Made by a program: the position numbers and the translations under genes | Shown here: piece after piece, positions 25,018 through 34,295 of the stretch | Layout: each line of letters begins with the position of its first letter | How positions within the stretch are numbered: position 1 is the first letter of the stretch | The notes under the pieces: model-generated | Told to the model about the DNA's origin: nothing | Seen by the model: the letters and a program-made list of their open reading frames with translations, nothing else | The model's database searches: none | Assembly: GCA_002347725.1 (NCBI GenBank) | Contig: DDXA01000004.1 | Location: 868,001 to 932,000, forward strand | Length of the DNA stretch: 64,000 nucleotides | From: Actinobacteria bacterium UBA2272 | GTDB taxonomy: Bacteria > Actinomycetota > Coriobacteriia > Anaerosomatales > Anaerosomataceae | Direction of reading: 5' to 3'

Positions 25018-25767
25018 CTAGTCCACGGTCTCCACGGTCACGTCGCCTACCCCGCGCCTGAGCGAGATCTCGTAGCGCACGTCGGCATCGTCGAAGGCGT
25101 CGTTTACGAGCGCATCGCCGTCTTGCCGGAAGCCGTCGGCCTGATACGTGCCGAGTCCGTCGCGGCTGCCCATGAGGCGTATCCCGACATGCTCGGGCAC
25201 GCGCAGCGTGAACGCACCTGCGCCGACATTGATCGTCGCCGTCAGGTCATCTGTCGGATCGCTCGGGAGCTCGATCGTGGAGTCTCCCGCACCGAGGTTG
25301 ACCTGCAGCCGGCGAACATCGAGCGTGCGCAGGTCCAGATCGCTCTCCCCGGCACCCATGTTCACGATGAGGTCGAGCGGTACTCCGTCGGCGAGCGCGA
25401 TGTCCCAGACGTACCTGATCTGGCCGGTGAGGCTCAGTCTCGGACGCGAGGGCGTGCGGACCGAGAGGTGCCCCTCGCCGTCACGCACGTCGTAGCTGAC
25501 CTCCGGCCGCCACCGGTCGTCGGTGTATTCGTAATCGGCCTCCATCGCACCGTCGGCGCCGCCGCCTATCGTGAGCTTGCCCGCGCCCATCTCGAACTCG
25601 GCGGCCATCTCCGACGCGCCTTCAAGGCCGATGCGGTCGCTGTCGCTCCCGACCTGGACGGCCGGCAGCTCCACGCGCACGCACCCGGTGGTCGCAAGCA
25701 GCGCCGTGGCGGCCAGCACCGCGCCTGTGAGCAGTACTCGTGTCTTCATCATCATCGCTCCCATCAT
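25018..25767 (-). CDS. Lipoprotein with LiaF/toastrack-like adhesin domain
   Basis: A 249-aa predicted lipoprotein (signal ends in TTGC, lipobox LATTGC). The mature part resembles DUF4097/LiaF toastrack beta-helix-type domains: repeating NMGAGESDLDLR, LGAGDSTIEL and VGAGAFTLRVP give a regular right-handed solenoid. Such proteins sit at the cell envelope and report damage to the regulator. The start ATG overlaps the upstream TGA; ATG 25764 or 25755 is also possible. It is the third gene of the PadR operon. Recognition as toastrack-like is based on repeat pattern and context. Confidence 0.7.
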   Translation of the reverse strand: MMGAMMMKTRVLLTGAVLAATALLATTGCVRVELPAVQVGSDSDRIGLEGASEMAAEFEMGAGKLTIGGGADGAMEADYEYTDDRWRPEVSYDVRDGEGHLSVRTPSRPRLSLTGQIRYVWDIALADGVPLDLIVNMGAGESDLDLRTLDVRRLQVNLGAGDSTIELPSDPTDDLTATINVGAGAFTLRVPEHVGIRLMGSRDGLGTYQADGFRQDGDALVNDAFDDADVRYEISLRRGVGDVTVETVD

Positions 25768-26654
25768 CGGACCTCCGGTCCGTCGGAATACCGTCCTACA
25801 AGCAGTGCCTTGGCGTATGCGGCGTGCAGCGCGCCGATCCCGCGGCACAGGTGCAGCGTCAGCACGAAACCGAGCAGCCCCGCACCGACCACCAGCGGCA
25901 TCGCCCAGCCCTCGATCATGTAGCCGTAACCGCCCCACTGGAGCAGCGGATAGTCGGTGAACATCTGCGCGATCGGGTAGAGCACGCCGGTCGCCGACAG
26001 CGTCACCGCGACGGTCACGAGCGTGAAGTAGATGATGCCGAGCGGAAGCTGCAGGATCATGTACAGGATGCTCGTCCACGTGCGCCAGTCGGTGAACCAC
26101 TGCTTGATGCGCGAGGGGATGTCGCCTTCCGGCACGCCGGGACGCGGACGCCGCGGCATGCGTACGCCGAGAAGCGCCTCAACGAGCCGACCTTCCGCCA
26201 GCGAGATAGCGCGCACCACCGCAAAGAAGAGCAGCAACACGAGTACGCCGACGCCGATGGGCAGCAGTCCGAGCCCGGTCGGCAGCAGCGAGGCCACGAG
26301 CGTGAAGTACACCGTACCCGTCACGAGCGAGAGTACGAGGTAGAAGAACGCCCCGTAGCTGCGCGGGTCCGCCACGACGCCGAAGAACCGCGCGATCGCA
26401 CCGGTCTGCGCCGGTCGCTCAGGCGTCTTGAGCGCTCTGGCGACGGTGATCTCGGTCTCGAGGTACGCCGCGGCGACCTCATCTGGCGTGCCGTATCGCT
26501 CGACGACCGCCGCGAAGCAGTCGGCGTCGTCCTCGGCACACCCGGCGAGCTCGGCGCGCAGATACTCCTCGGCATCGTAAAGGGCGTCCTGTACGAGTGC
26601 GGGGTCGGCGCCGCCGAACGCGGCCCTGAGTGATTGCAGATACTGTTCGATCAT
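25764..26654 (-). CDS. HAAS-domain membrane protein (DUF1700-like)
   Basis: A 296-aa membrane protein. The N-terminal 90 residues form an HAAS-type domain (IEQYLQSLRAAF ... AEEYLRAELAG ... VVERYGTPDEVAAAYL), usually encoded next to a PadR repressor and thought to sequester or signal to it. About six to seven transmembrane helices follow. The start ATG overlaps the PadR stop codon (26651-26654), and its own stop overlaps the next start. Role in envelope sensing is inferred from family context. Confidence 0.8.
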   Translation of the reverse strand: MIEQYLQSLRAAFGGADPALVQDALYDAEEYLRAELAGCAEDDADCFAAVVERYGTPDEVAAAYLETEITVARALKTPERPAQTGAIARFFGVVADPRSYGAFFYLVLSLVTGTVYFTLVASLLPTGLGLLPIGVGVLVLLLFFAVVRAISLAEGRLVEALLGVRMPRRPRPGVPEGDIPSRIKQWFTDWRTWTSILYMILQLPLGIIYFTLVTVAVTLSATGVLYPIAQMFTDYPLLQWGGYGYMIEGWAMPLVVGAGLLGFVLTLHLCRGIGALHAAYAKALLVGRYSDGPEVR

Positions 26655-27025
26655 TTCGAGTCTCGACCCCCCTTCAGTGTTCCATCCACGAATGTGCGCG
26701 TGCGTTTCCAGACATCCGACCACGAGGCGAGCACCGCCGAGCCTTCGGCCGTGATCGCGTAGTACTTGCGCGGCGGGCCCGTCACCGACGGCTCCACCCG
26801 GCTCGAGAGCAGGCCCTGTCCCTCCAGCGATCGGAGCACCGGGTAGAGCGTGCCCTGCTTGAACGCCATGCCGCCACCGGCTTCGCCCTCGAGCTGTTTG
26901 GCGATCTGGTAGCCGTACAGCGCCTCCTCGGAGCGATCGAGGATCGCGAGGAGTACGAGCGCCACCGTTCCCGCGTTCAGCTCCTTCTGGAACTTGCGCA
27001 CCGCTGTGTCCAGCGTGTCTCCCAC
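26651..27025 (-). CDS. PadR-family transcriptional repressor
   Basis: A 124-aa winged-helix regulator. LYGYQIAKQLEGEAGGGMAFKQGTLYPVLRSLEGQGLLSSRVE contains the PadR recognition and wing regions, read here in pieces (LYGYQIAKQLE, KQGTLYPVL, LEGQGLLSSR). GTG 27025 has AGGAGG 9 nt upstream. Two copies of an ACTAGTG-type palindrome flank its promoter, so it probably represses its own operon. It heads a four-gene unit: PadR, HAAS protein, lipoprotein, small membrane protein. Confidence 0.9.
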   Translation of the reverse strand: MGDTLDTAVRKFQKELNAGTVALVLLAILDRSEEALYGYQIAKQLEGEAGGGMAFKQGTLYPVLRSLEGQGLLSSRVEPSVTGPPRKYYAITAEGSAVLASWSDVWKRTRTFVDGTLKGGRDSK

Positions 27026-27056
27026 GAGCGGTCGCCTCCTGTCCTACTCGGTTACT

Positions 27057-27112
27057 ACTAGTGAGTCCACACTAGTTCGATACCACAATACTATGAAGTT
27101 CACACTAGTCAA
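27057..27112 (-). promoter_or_regulatory. PadR operon promoter with two palindromic operators
   Basis: Minus strand: TTGACT (27107-27112) and TATTGT (27085-27090), spacer 16 bp. A perfect inverted repeat ACTAGTG-N6-CACTAGT covers 27057-27076 at the transcript start. A second half-site, CACACTAGT (27101-27109), overlaps the -35. Two matching sites bracketing the promoter is the layout expected of a PadR-type autorepressor. Confidence 0.7.
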
Positions 27113-27163
27113 GGGGTGATCTTGAAGATCTTCGTCGGGCCCCGCGTGGTGTAGCATCATCGC

Positions 27164-27631
27164 GTGGACGCCGACGCGACATATATGGCCCTGGCCGTCG
27201 AGCAAGCCCGGCTCGCTGCCGCCGAAGGCGAGGTGCCGATCGGCGCCGTGCTCGTGTGCGACGGTTCGGTCGTTGCCCGCAGCCGTAATGCGCGCGAGTC
27301 GGCGGCCGACCCCACCGCGCACGCCGAGATGATCGCCATCCGTGAGGGGGCCGCGCATCTCGGCAGATGGCGGCTGTCGGGGTGTACGCTGTACGTGACG
27401 CTCGAGCCCTGTCCCATGTGCGCCGGCGCGCTCGTGAACGCGCGCATCGACAGGCTCGTCTACGGCGCGGCCGATCCCAAGGCCGGCGCCACCGGCACGC
27501 TGTACGACCTCTCGGATGACCCGCGGCTCAACCATCGGTTCGAGGTAACGGCCGGGGTGCTCGAAGCCGAGTGCGGGGAGATACTGAAGGAGTTCTTCAG
27601 GGGGTTGCGCGCGGGGCGCGCCGCGGAGTGA
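27164..27631 (+). CDS. tadA: tRNA adenosine(34) deaminase
   Basis: Converts A34 to inosine in tRNA-Arg(ACG), whose gene is at 20344. The 155-aa protein has the cytidine-deaminase-type zinc site: HAEM (with the catalytic glutamate) and PCPMC. The segment EVPIGAVLV is typical of TadA. Start GTG 27164 is given; the ATG at 27185 is possible. It is followed 10 bp later by the DUF2207 gene. Confidence 0.93.
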   Translation: MDADATYMALAVEQARLAAAEGEVPIGAVLVCDGSVVARSRNARESAADPTAHAEMIAIREGAAHLGRWRLSGCTLYVTLEPCPMCAGALVNARIDRLVYGAADPKAGATGTLYDLSDDPRLNHRFEVTAGVLEAECGEILKEFFRGLRAGRAAE

Positions 27632-27641
27632 GGGGACCGAG

Positions 27642-29492
27642 ATGAGACGCAGGGCAGCACGGCTCACGCTGGCGATCGGACTCGCGGCCGTTCTCGCGGT
27701 GCTGGTCGCGGCGCCCGCATACGCCAAGTCGTACCGGATGACGCGGGTCGACATCGTAGCCGAGGTGGCCCCGGACGGTTCGATGCTCGTGACCGAGCAG
27801 CGCACCTTCGACTTCTCGGGCGACTACACGTTCGCGTACTGGGAGCTCGACACGTCGCGCGCGGACCGGATCGAGGTACTCGGCGTGGCCGGGCCTGAAG
27901 GCCCGTACTCGCCGACGACCGACTACGACGCCCGGGACACACGTCCGCCGCAGACCTACCAGGTCACCGACCTCGGGCATGCCCTGGACGTGCGCGCGTT
28001 CTTCCGTGCCGAGGACGTGGCGCACACGATCACCCTTCAGTACCGAGTCTTTGGCGCCGCGAAGCGCTGGCAGGACACGTCCGAGCTCTACTGGCAGTTC
28101 GTCGGCGACCGATGGGAGCTCGATTCGGGCAACGTGACCGTCCACATCGTGCTGCCGTCCGGCGTCACCCGCGAGGATGTGAAGGCCTGGGCGCACGGGC
28201 CGCTCACGGGCGACGTCGTGCTCAACGACGACGGCACGGTGGACCTCGTCGTCGACCGCGTACCCACCGGCGTCTTCGTGGAGGGGCGCGTCGTGTTTCC
28301 CGCCGAGGCGCTCTCCTCGGCGCCGCAGCTGTCCGAGTCGATGCTCGCGACGATCCTCGCCGCCGAGGATCGTCTCGCGCGCGACGCGAACACCGAACGC
28401 ACCATCGCCCGTGCGAGCACCGGCGGCTCGATGGGCGTTGCGGCACTTCTGCCGCTCGGCGCCCTCGGCTGGGCGTTCGCGTACTGGCGAACGCACGGCA
28501 AGGAGTACAAGCCGCAGTTCCAGGGCGAGTACTACCGTGACCTGCCGTCCGACCTTACGCCGGGGCAGGTCTCGGCGCTCATGAACATGGGCTCGCCGGA
28601 CGACAAGGCGATCAGCGCGACGATCATGGACCTGATAGACCGCGGCGTGATCGCGATCGAGCGCGTCTACGTGGACAAGAAGGTCATGCTCGGCCTCGGC
28701 AGCAAGAGCGTGGAGACGTACAAGCTCACGCGCCGCCGGGACAAGGAACAGGGGCTCAGCCCGAGCGAGAAGTCGCTGCTCAGCCTGGTGTTCAGCAAGA
28801 TCGCCGACGCCGACGAGGTCACGATGGAGGACCTGAAGGCTCTCGTGAAGAAGCAGAGCAAGGCCGATGCGTGGGGCTCGGGCGTCACGACGTTCAAGGC
28901 GAAGGTCGTCGAGGAGATCCAGCAGCGCGGTCTGCTCGAGGAGAAGGGCGGCAACGCCGTCGGCGGCTTCATAGCACTCGGCGTGATCACGGGTTTGCTC
29001 GGCCTGGTGCCCCTGCTAGCCGTGGGAAACGGCTGCCTGCTGCCCTGGACGATCGTAATCGGCGCCGCGGTGATCGTGCTCGGCGCGAACATGAAACGCC
29101 GGAGTCCTGCGGCCGCCGAGCTCGCCGCGCAGTATCGGGCCGTGCGCAACTATCTCAAGGACTTCGGCCGGATGCAGGAGAAGCCGCCCACCTCCGTGGT
29201 TCTGTGGCGCCACTTCCTCACGCTCGCGGTCGTCTTCGGTATCGCCGACGAGGTCGTCAAGCACCTGCACGTGCGCGTGCCCGAAGTCATGGCGGACCCG
29301 GTCATGGGGACGTGGGCGTGGATGACCGCGCCGGGCACCGACGGGATGACGCCGATGAGCGCGCTATCCACCGGGATGGTGTCCGTCTCGAGCGTCGCCA
29401 CATCGAACAACTCGTCCTCCTCCGGTAGTGGTGGCGGGTTCTCGGGCGGCGGAGGCGGCGGAGGAGGGGGCGGCGGTGGCGGTGCCGGATAG
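27642..29492 (+). CDS. DUF2207 membrane protein with glycine-rich tail
   Basis: A 616-aa protein with signal peptide (ending AYAK), an extracytoplasmic N-terminal DUF2207 domain (VAEVAPDGSMLVTEQRTFDF), and transmembrane helices near residues 265-285 and 445-480, with a soluble domain between. The C-terminus ends in about 25 residues dominated by glycine. No activity is known for the family. The 3' end overlaps the start of the next gene (YfhO type) for at least one GTG option, suggesting coupling. ATG 27642 has GAGGGGACCGAG upstream. Confidence 0.85.
   Translation: MRRRAARLTLAIGLAAVLAVLVAAPAYAKSYRMTRVDIVAEVAPDGSMLVTEQRTFDFSGDYTFAYWELDTSRADRIEVLGVAGPEGPYSPTTDYDARDTRPPQTYQVTDLGHALDVRAFFRAEDVAHTITLQYRVFGAAKRWQDTSELYWQFVGDRWELDSGNVTVHIVLPSGVTREDVKAWAHGPLTGDVVLNDDGTVDLVVDRVPTGVFVEGRVVFPAEALSSAPQLSESMLATILAAEDRLARDANTERTIARASTGGSMGVAALLPLGALGWAFAYWRTHGKEYKPQFQGEYYRDLPSDLTPGQVSALMNMGSPDDKAISATIMDLIDRGVIAIERVYVDKKVMLGLGSKSVETYKLTRRRDKEQGLSPSEKSLLSLVFSKIADADEVTMEDLKALVKKQSKADAWGSGVTTFKAKVVEEIQQRGLLEEKGGNAVGGFIALGVITGLLGLVPLLAVGNGCLLPWTIVIGAAVIVLGANMKRRSPAAAELAAQYRAVRNYLKDFGRMQEKPPTSVVLWRHFLTLAVVFGIADEVVKHLHVRVPEVMADPVMGTWAWMTAPGTDGMTPMSALSTGMVSVSSVATSNNSSSSGSGGGFSGGGGGGGGGGGGGAG
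29422..29489 (+). repeat. Glycine-coding GGN repeat at the end of the DUF2207 gene
   Basis: About 20 consecutive or near-consecutive GGN codons encode the terminal low-complexity Gly tract. Several TCC serines precede it. Such tracts are prone to slippage. Confidence 0.6.
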
Positions 29493-32340
29493 CGACGATA
29501 TGTCAGGCGGGCGCCAGCCCGCGAATCGCCGCTGGCGGCCGCTGGCCGATCTTGGCGTCTTCTCGGCGATCTTCGCAGTCGCGCTTGTCTCGGCGGCTGG
29601 CTATCTCGTCATCTACCACAAGTCGGCGATCTGGTCGGTGGACGGGGTCTCGGCGCACTATCCGATGCTCTACTACCTGAACCTGTGGTTGCGCAGGATC
29701 GTGTACGACCCCGGGGCCGGCGTGCCGCTGTGGTCGTGGAACATCGGCCTGGGAGCCGACGTTGTGGGATCGCTCACATGGCCCGTTCTCGGTGACCCGT
29801 TCGCGGTGTTCAGCCTGCTCATGCCGATGGCCAAGATGGAGCTTGGCTACACGCTTGCATGGGTCGCGCGTCTGTTCGTGGCCGGGCTGGCCGCTTTCGG
29901 CTACATCCGGGCGATGGGGGCGCGGGCGCTGGCTGCCACCGCTGGCGCGCTCGTGCATGTCTTTGCGACGTTCGCCCTGTACGGGGCGATGCGGCATCCG
30001 TTCATGGCCAATGCGCTCGTCTTTCTGCCGCTCGTCTTGTGGGGCATCGAGCGCGCGCTCGACCGGCGTCGGGCGTGGCTGCTCCCGCTGGCCGTGATGC
30101 TGGCGGCGGTGTCCAACTACTACTTCTTCTACATGATCACGATCGTCGCGGTGATCTACGCCGTCGCGCGGTACGTCGAGCTCACGCCGAAGGGGGAGCG
30201 CGCGCGCGGTCTCGCGCCGGTCGCGGCTCGCGTCGGCGGACTGTACGCGCTCGGCGTGCTCATGGCCGCCGCGTCGCTCTTCCCGTCAGCCGCGGCCGTT
30301 CTTGCGAGCGGACGCAGCGGTGGCGGGCTGCCGGATCTCTTCTTCGAGGTGAGCGGCTACGTGAGAATGCTCCATCGCCTCACCGCGGGGATCGCTCCCT
30401 CGGCGATGCCGTACCTGGGCTTCAGTGCCGTCGGGATGGCGCTGCTGCCGATCCTGTTCATGCGCCGAGGCGGTCTGACCACCAAAGTCATGCTCGTGCT
30501 GTTCCCGATCTTCGTGGCGCTCCCGATCGTCGGTTCGATCTTCAACGGGCTCAGTGCGCCGACCGGGCGGTTCACCTTCGCATGGGGCCTGTTCATTGGT
30601 CTGGGCGCGGCCCAGGTCCTTTCGAGCGAGCAGCGTATCAGCTGGCGGGAGATACGCGCGTCGCTCGTGTTCCTCGCCGTCTACCTCGTCGCGCTCTATG
30701 CGAGCGGGGCCGAGATCCAGGCCGGCTCGCTACTCCCGCTCGTGCTCGCCGCATTCGCGCTGCTCGTGATGGCATTCGAGCACGGGGCCGACGTCGAGCG
30801 GCAACCGGATTCGCCCGGCATCGGCTCCCGTCTCGGAGAGGCGTGGACCGCCCCGGCGACGCGGTGGGTTTTCGTGGGCCTGATCGTGGCGGGCATCGCC
30901 GGCAACGCGGTGCACCTGTACGACTTCCGCTACCAGAACATGCTCACGTCTTGGTCCGAGCACGACACCGTGCTCGACCGTTACCTCGCGAACTCGGGTA
31001 TGGCCGCGCAGAAGCTGCCGAAGGAGGGCTTCTATCGCGTGGAGAAGCAGGAGTACGTGATGGGTTCGTACGCTTCGTCCCCGTTCTCCAACGACCAGCT
31101 CGTCCAGAAGTACTTCGGTACGTCGGGATACTACTCGGTGATGGACAGCCGTCTGGTGGACTTCATGGACGAGATGAACAACCGCAGCAGGCATCTGCCG
31201 TTCACGTTCCACGGCTTCGACGATCGCGTCGGACTGCTGACGCTGCTCGGCGTGGAGTACTACATAGGCATACCCCGCTACGCGCACTACGTGCCGTACG
31301 GCTTCGAGCCGGTTGAGGAGGACTCGACCGACGAGTACATGGTCTACCGCAACGAGCACGCGCTGCCGATCGGCTTCGTGTACGATCGCGCGATCGAGCG
31401 CTCGGCCTACGAGGACATGTCGGTGCTCGAGAAGCAGCAGGTCATGCTGGACGCGGCCGTGATCGACGACGGCGCGCTGCCCGATCTGCCGCGGGTGGAG
31501 CAGGGCGCACCTGTCATCGAGGTCCCCTACGAGGTGATCGCTACCGAGGGGGTCGACATCGACACCGACGCCCGCTCGCTCACTACGACCGAGGACGACG
31601 CGCGGCTGACGCTCGGCACGACGCCTGTCGAGGACGCCGAACTCTATGTGGAACTCGTGAGACTGGACTTCACGGTGCAGTCGCCGCTCGAGCGGCCCGA
31701 GCAGGAGCTTGGCGAGAACCCCTCGCGCCTCAAGGTCCTGGCTGCCGAGCACCGGTACCGGGACTTCGCACAGCCGGCGTTCTCGGAGATCGTCTACGGC
31801 GCCGGCGGGCCCCGGAAGGTCGTGCGCAGGTATCGCGACGGTCATCTCTACGCATGGGGCGACCACTCGCATGTCGTGAACCTCGGGTACAAAGAGTCGG
31901 GTGCCGAGGAGGTGACCATCGACCTCGATCGCATCGGCAGCGGGACGTACGAGTCCCTGCAGGTCTGGGCGATTCCAATGGACGCGTATGAGACGAGCGT
32001 GAGCCGGTTGGCCGGCCGGGCGATGACCGACGTCGAGATCGGCACCAACCGCGTGACCGGTCGGGTATCCTCTGACGTGGACGGCCTGCTCTACCTGAGC
32101 ATCCCGTTCAGCGAGGGCTGGACCGCCGAGGTGGACGGCGCGACGGTCCCCACCGTTCGGACGAACACCGCGTTCACCGGCGTTCCGATCGCAGCGGGCG
32201 AGCATGACGTGACGCTCAGGTACTTCACGCCGTGGCTGGCCGAGGGACTCGTGACGACCGCCGCGGCCTTTGTGGTCTTCGGCGCCGTGATCTTCGTTCC
32301 GGTGGCGCGTCGACGAGTCCGGAGACGCCCGGCCGCATGA
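29476..32340 (+). CDS. YfhO-family polytopic membrane protein, likely GT-C glycosyltransferase
   Basis: A 954-aa membrane protein (946 aa from ATG 29500). About 13 hydrophobic helices in the first two-thirds, e.g. VALVSAAGYLVIYHK, then a soluble extracytoplasmic domain that ends in VPVARRRVRRRP. It has the YfhO pattern of an early YPMLYYLNLWLRR region with acidic residues and an extracytoplasmic Tyr/Glu-rich domain (EKQEYVMGSYASS). Family members transfer sugars to lipoteichoic acids or lipids. It sits at the head of the surface-glycan block, just before CDP-glucose genes. Start GTG 29476 follows GGAGGGGG; ATG 29500 is an alternative. Confidence 0.82.
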   Translation: MAVPDSDDMSGGRQPANRRWRPLADLGVFSAIFAVALVSAAGYLVIYHKSAIWSVDGVSAHYPMLYYLNLWLRRIVYDPGAGVPLWSWNIGLGADVVGSLTWPVLGDPFAVFSLLMPMAKMELGYTLAWVARLFVAGLAAFGYIRAMGARALAATAGALVHVFATFALYGAMRHPFMANALVFLPLVLWGIERALDRRRAWLLPLAVMLAAVSNYYFFYMITIVAVIYAVARYVELTPKGERARGLAPVAARVGGLYALGVLMAAASLFPSAAAVLASGRSGGGLPDLFFEVSGYVRMLHRLTAGIAPSAMPYLGFSAVGMALLPILFMRRGGLTTKVMLVLFPIFVALPIVGSIFNGLSAPTGRFTFAWGLFIGLGAAQVLSSEQRISWREIRASLVFLAVYLVALYASGAEIQAGSLLPLVLAAFALLVMAFEHGADVERQPDSPGIGSRLGEAWTAPATRWVFVGLIVAGIAGNAVHLYDFRYQNMLTSWSEHDTVLDRYLANSGMAAQKLPKEGFYRVEKQEYVMGSYASSPFSNDQLVQKYFGTSGYYSVMDSRLVDFMDEMNNRSRHLPFTFHGFDDRVGLLTLLGVEYYIGIPRYAHYVPYGFEPVEEDSTDEYMVYRNEHALPIGFVYDRAIERSAYEDMSVLEKQQVMLDAAVIDDGALPDLPRVEQGAPVIEVPYEVIATEGVDIDTDARSLTTTEDDARLTLGTTPVEDAELYVELVRLDFTVQSPLERPEQELGENPSRLKVLAAEHRYRDFAQPAFSEIVYGAGGPRKVVRRYRDGHLYAWGDHSHVVNLGYKESGAEEVTIDLDRIGSGTYESLQVWAIPMDAYETSVSRLAGRAMTDVEIGTNRVTGRVSSDVDGLLYLSIPFSEGWTAEVDGATVPTVRTNTAFTGVPIAAGEHDVTLRYFTPWLAEGLVTTAAAFVVFGAVIFVPVARRRVRRRPAA

Positions 32341-32397
32341 GAGAGGTCGCGCATCGGACACCGGTCCGGTGACGCGCAGGAGTCGTGAGGAGCAGCG

Positions 32398-33168
32398 ATG
32401 AAGGTAGTGATCCTGGCAGGCGGGCTCGGCACCAGGCTCTCCGAGGAGACGCAGGTCAAGCCCAAGCCGATGGCCGAGATCGGCGACAAGCCGATCCTGT
32501 GGCACATCATGAAGATCTACAGCTCGTACGGATTCAACGACTTCATCATCTGCCTCGGCTACAAGGGGTACGTGATCAAGGAGTACTTCTCGAACTACTT
32601 CCTGCACAACAGCGATGTGACCTTCGACATGCGTGACAACCGCGTCGAGGTGCATCAAAACGCCACCGAGCCCTGGCGCGTGACGCTCGTGGACACCGGC
32701 GCCGAGACGATGACCGGCGGGCGCATCAGGCGTATCGCCCCGTACGTGGAAGACGATACCTTCATGCTCACCTACGGTGACGGCGTGTCCGATGTGGACG
32801 TCGCTGCGCTGCTCGCCGATCACCGTGCGAGCGGTCGGGAAGCGACGCTCACCGCGGTCCAGCCGCTCGGCCGGTTCGGCGCGCTCGAGATCGGCACTGA
32901 TGGCGCGGTCGACTCGTTCCGCGAGAAGCCGCTCGGCGACGGTGACTGGATCAACGGCGGCTTCTTCGTGTGTCAGCGCGGCGTGTTCGACCGCATCGCG
33001 GGCGACGGGACCGTCTGGGAGCGCGAGCCGCTCGAGTCGCTTGCCGCCGACGGCCAACTGCACGCCTACCGCCACGAGGGCTTCTGGCAGCCGATGGACA
33101 CACTGCGCGACAAGACGCATCTCGAGGGGCTGTGGGCCTCGGGCTCCGCTCCGTGGAAGGTGTGGTGA
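32398..33168 (+). CDS. rfbF: Glucose-1-phosphate cytidylyltransferase
   Basis: Makes CDP-glucose from CTP and glucose-1-phosphate. The 256-aa nucleotidyltransferase has VVILAGGLGTRLSEET at the N-terminus, then KPKPMAEIGDKPILWHIM and the LTYGDGVSDVD active site. The GFWQPMDTLRDKTHLE ending is diagnostic of the RfbF type. GAGGAGC lies upstream of ATG. The next gene, CDP-glucose dehydratase, overlaps its 3' end by about 4 bp, so the two steps are coupled. Confidence 0.95.
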   Translation: MKVVILAGGLGTRLSEETQVKPKPMAEIGDKPILWHIMKIYSSYGFNDFIICLGYKGYVIKEYFSNYFLHNSDVTFDMRDNRVEVHQNATEPWRVTLVDTGAETMTGGRIRRIAPYVEDDTFMLTYGDGVSDVDVAALLADHRASGREATLTAVQPLGRFGALEIGTDGAVDSFREKPLGDGDWINGGFFVCQRGVFDRIAGDGTVWEREPLESLAADGQLHAYRHEGFWQPMDTLRDKTHLEGLWASGSAPWKVW

Positions 33169-34295
33169 CCGGCGTGGGCCTCTCACACCTGTTCGGCGGA
33201 GCGTACGAGGGTAGGCGCGTCCTTGTCACGGGGCACACGGGCTTCAAAGGCTCGTGGCTCACGCAGTGGCTCCGGATGCTCGGCGCCGAGGTGACCGGCT
33301 ACGCGCTCGAGCCCGCCACCGACCCGGCGCTGTGGGACCTACTCGCGCTCGAGGGTACGACGGACTCGGTCATCGCCGACGTGCGCGACGGCGCGCGGCT
33401 TGCGGCGGTCATGACCGGGGCGCGGCCCGAGATCGTATTCCATCTCGCCGCGCAGCCGCTCGTTCGACTCTCGTACGACGAGCCGCATCTCACGTACGAG
33501 ACCAACGTCATGGGTACGGTGAACGTCTTAGAGGCGGTGCGCGCGACACCCGGCGTCCGGGCGGTCGTGAACGTCACGAGCGACAAATGCTACGAGAACC
33601 GCGAGATCGACCACGCGTATCGCGAGGACGAGCCGATGGGCGGCTACGATCCCTACAGCTCGAGCAAGGGCTGCGCCGAGCTCGTCGCCTCGGCGTACCG
33701 GCGGTCGTACTTCGGTGCCTCAGAGGGTCCGCGCCTGGCGTCGGTCCGCGCCGGCAACGTGATCGGCGGGGGCGACTGGGCGCTCGACCGCATCGTGCCC
33801 GACTGCGTGCGTGCGCTGGCCGCGGGCGAGCCGATCGTGGTCAGGAACCCCGGCGCTGTCCGGCCGTGGCAGCATGTGCTCGAGCCACTCTCGGGCTACC
33901 TGTGGCTGGGTGCCCGGCTTCTCGGCGGCGAGGAGGGCTTCGACGCCGCGTGGAACTTCGGTCCCACGCCCGAGGGGCATCTGAACGTGCGGCAGGTCGT
34001 CGAGTCGATCATCGCCGCATGGGGGAGCGGCTCGTGGCAGGGGCCGCCGGCCGGCACGCTGCAGCCGCACGAGGCACACTTCCTGAAGCTCGACAGCACG
34101 CGCGCGATCGAGACGCTCGGGTGGCGTCCCGCGTGGGAGTCCGCCGAGACGCTGGCGCGCACGGCGCGCTGGTACCGTGACTGGTACTCCGGCGAAGGCG
34201 ACGCCTCCGCGCTCACCCGTGCCGACATCGCCGCATATGTGGAGGCCGCTCGCGCCGCGGGCGCGCTGTGGGTCACCGACGGGGAGCAGTCATGA
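33165..34295 (+). CDS. rfbG: CDP-glucose 4,6-dehydratase
   Basis: Converts CDP-glucose to CDP-4-keto-6-deoxyglucose. The 376-aa short-chain dehydrogenase has VTGHTGFKGSWLTQWL (NAD site), NVTSDKCYENRE and the catalytic YxxxK in YDPYSSSK. GTG at 33165 overlaps the rfbF stop and is in the right frame; GTG 33162 and 33174 are alternatives. It is followed by an SDR gene that overlaps it by 4 bp. No RfbH-type dehydratase is nearby, so the product probably does not go to 3,6-dideoxy sugars in the usual way. Confidence 0.95.
   Translation: MTGVGLSHLFGGAYEGRRVLVTGHTGFKGSWLTQWLRMLGAEVTGYALEPATDPALWDLLALEGTTDSVIADVRDGARLAAVMTGARPEIVFHLAAQPLVRLSYDEPHLTYETNVMGTVNVLEAVRATPGVRAVVNVTSDKCYENREIDHAYREDEPMGGYDPYSSSKGCAELVASAYRRSYFGASEGPRLASVRAGNVIGGGDWALDRIVPDCVRALAAGEPIVVRNPGAVRPWQHVLEPLSGYLWLGARLLGGEEGFDAAWNFGPTPEGHLNVRQVVESIIAAWGSGSWQGPPAGTLQPHEAHFLKLDSTRAIETLGWRPAWESAETLARTARWYRDWYSGEGDASALTRADIAAYVEAARAAGALWVTDGEQS

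Noticed and set aside
30730..33186. 818-aa minus-strand frame under the YfhO and rfbF genes
   Set aside because: No motif and no ribosome site; YfhO and RfbF are well supported.
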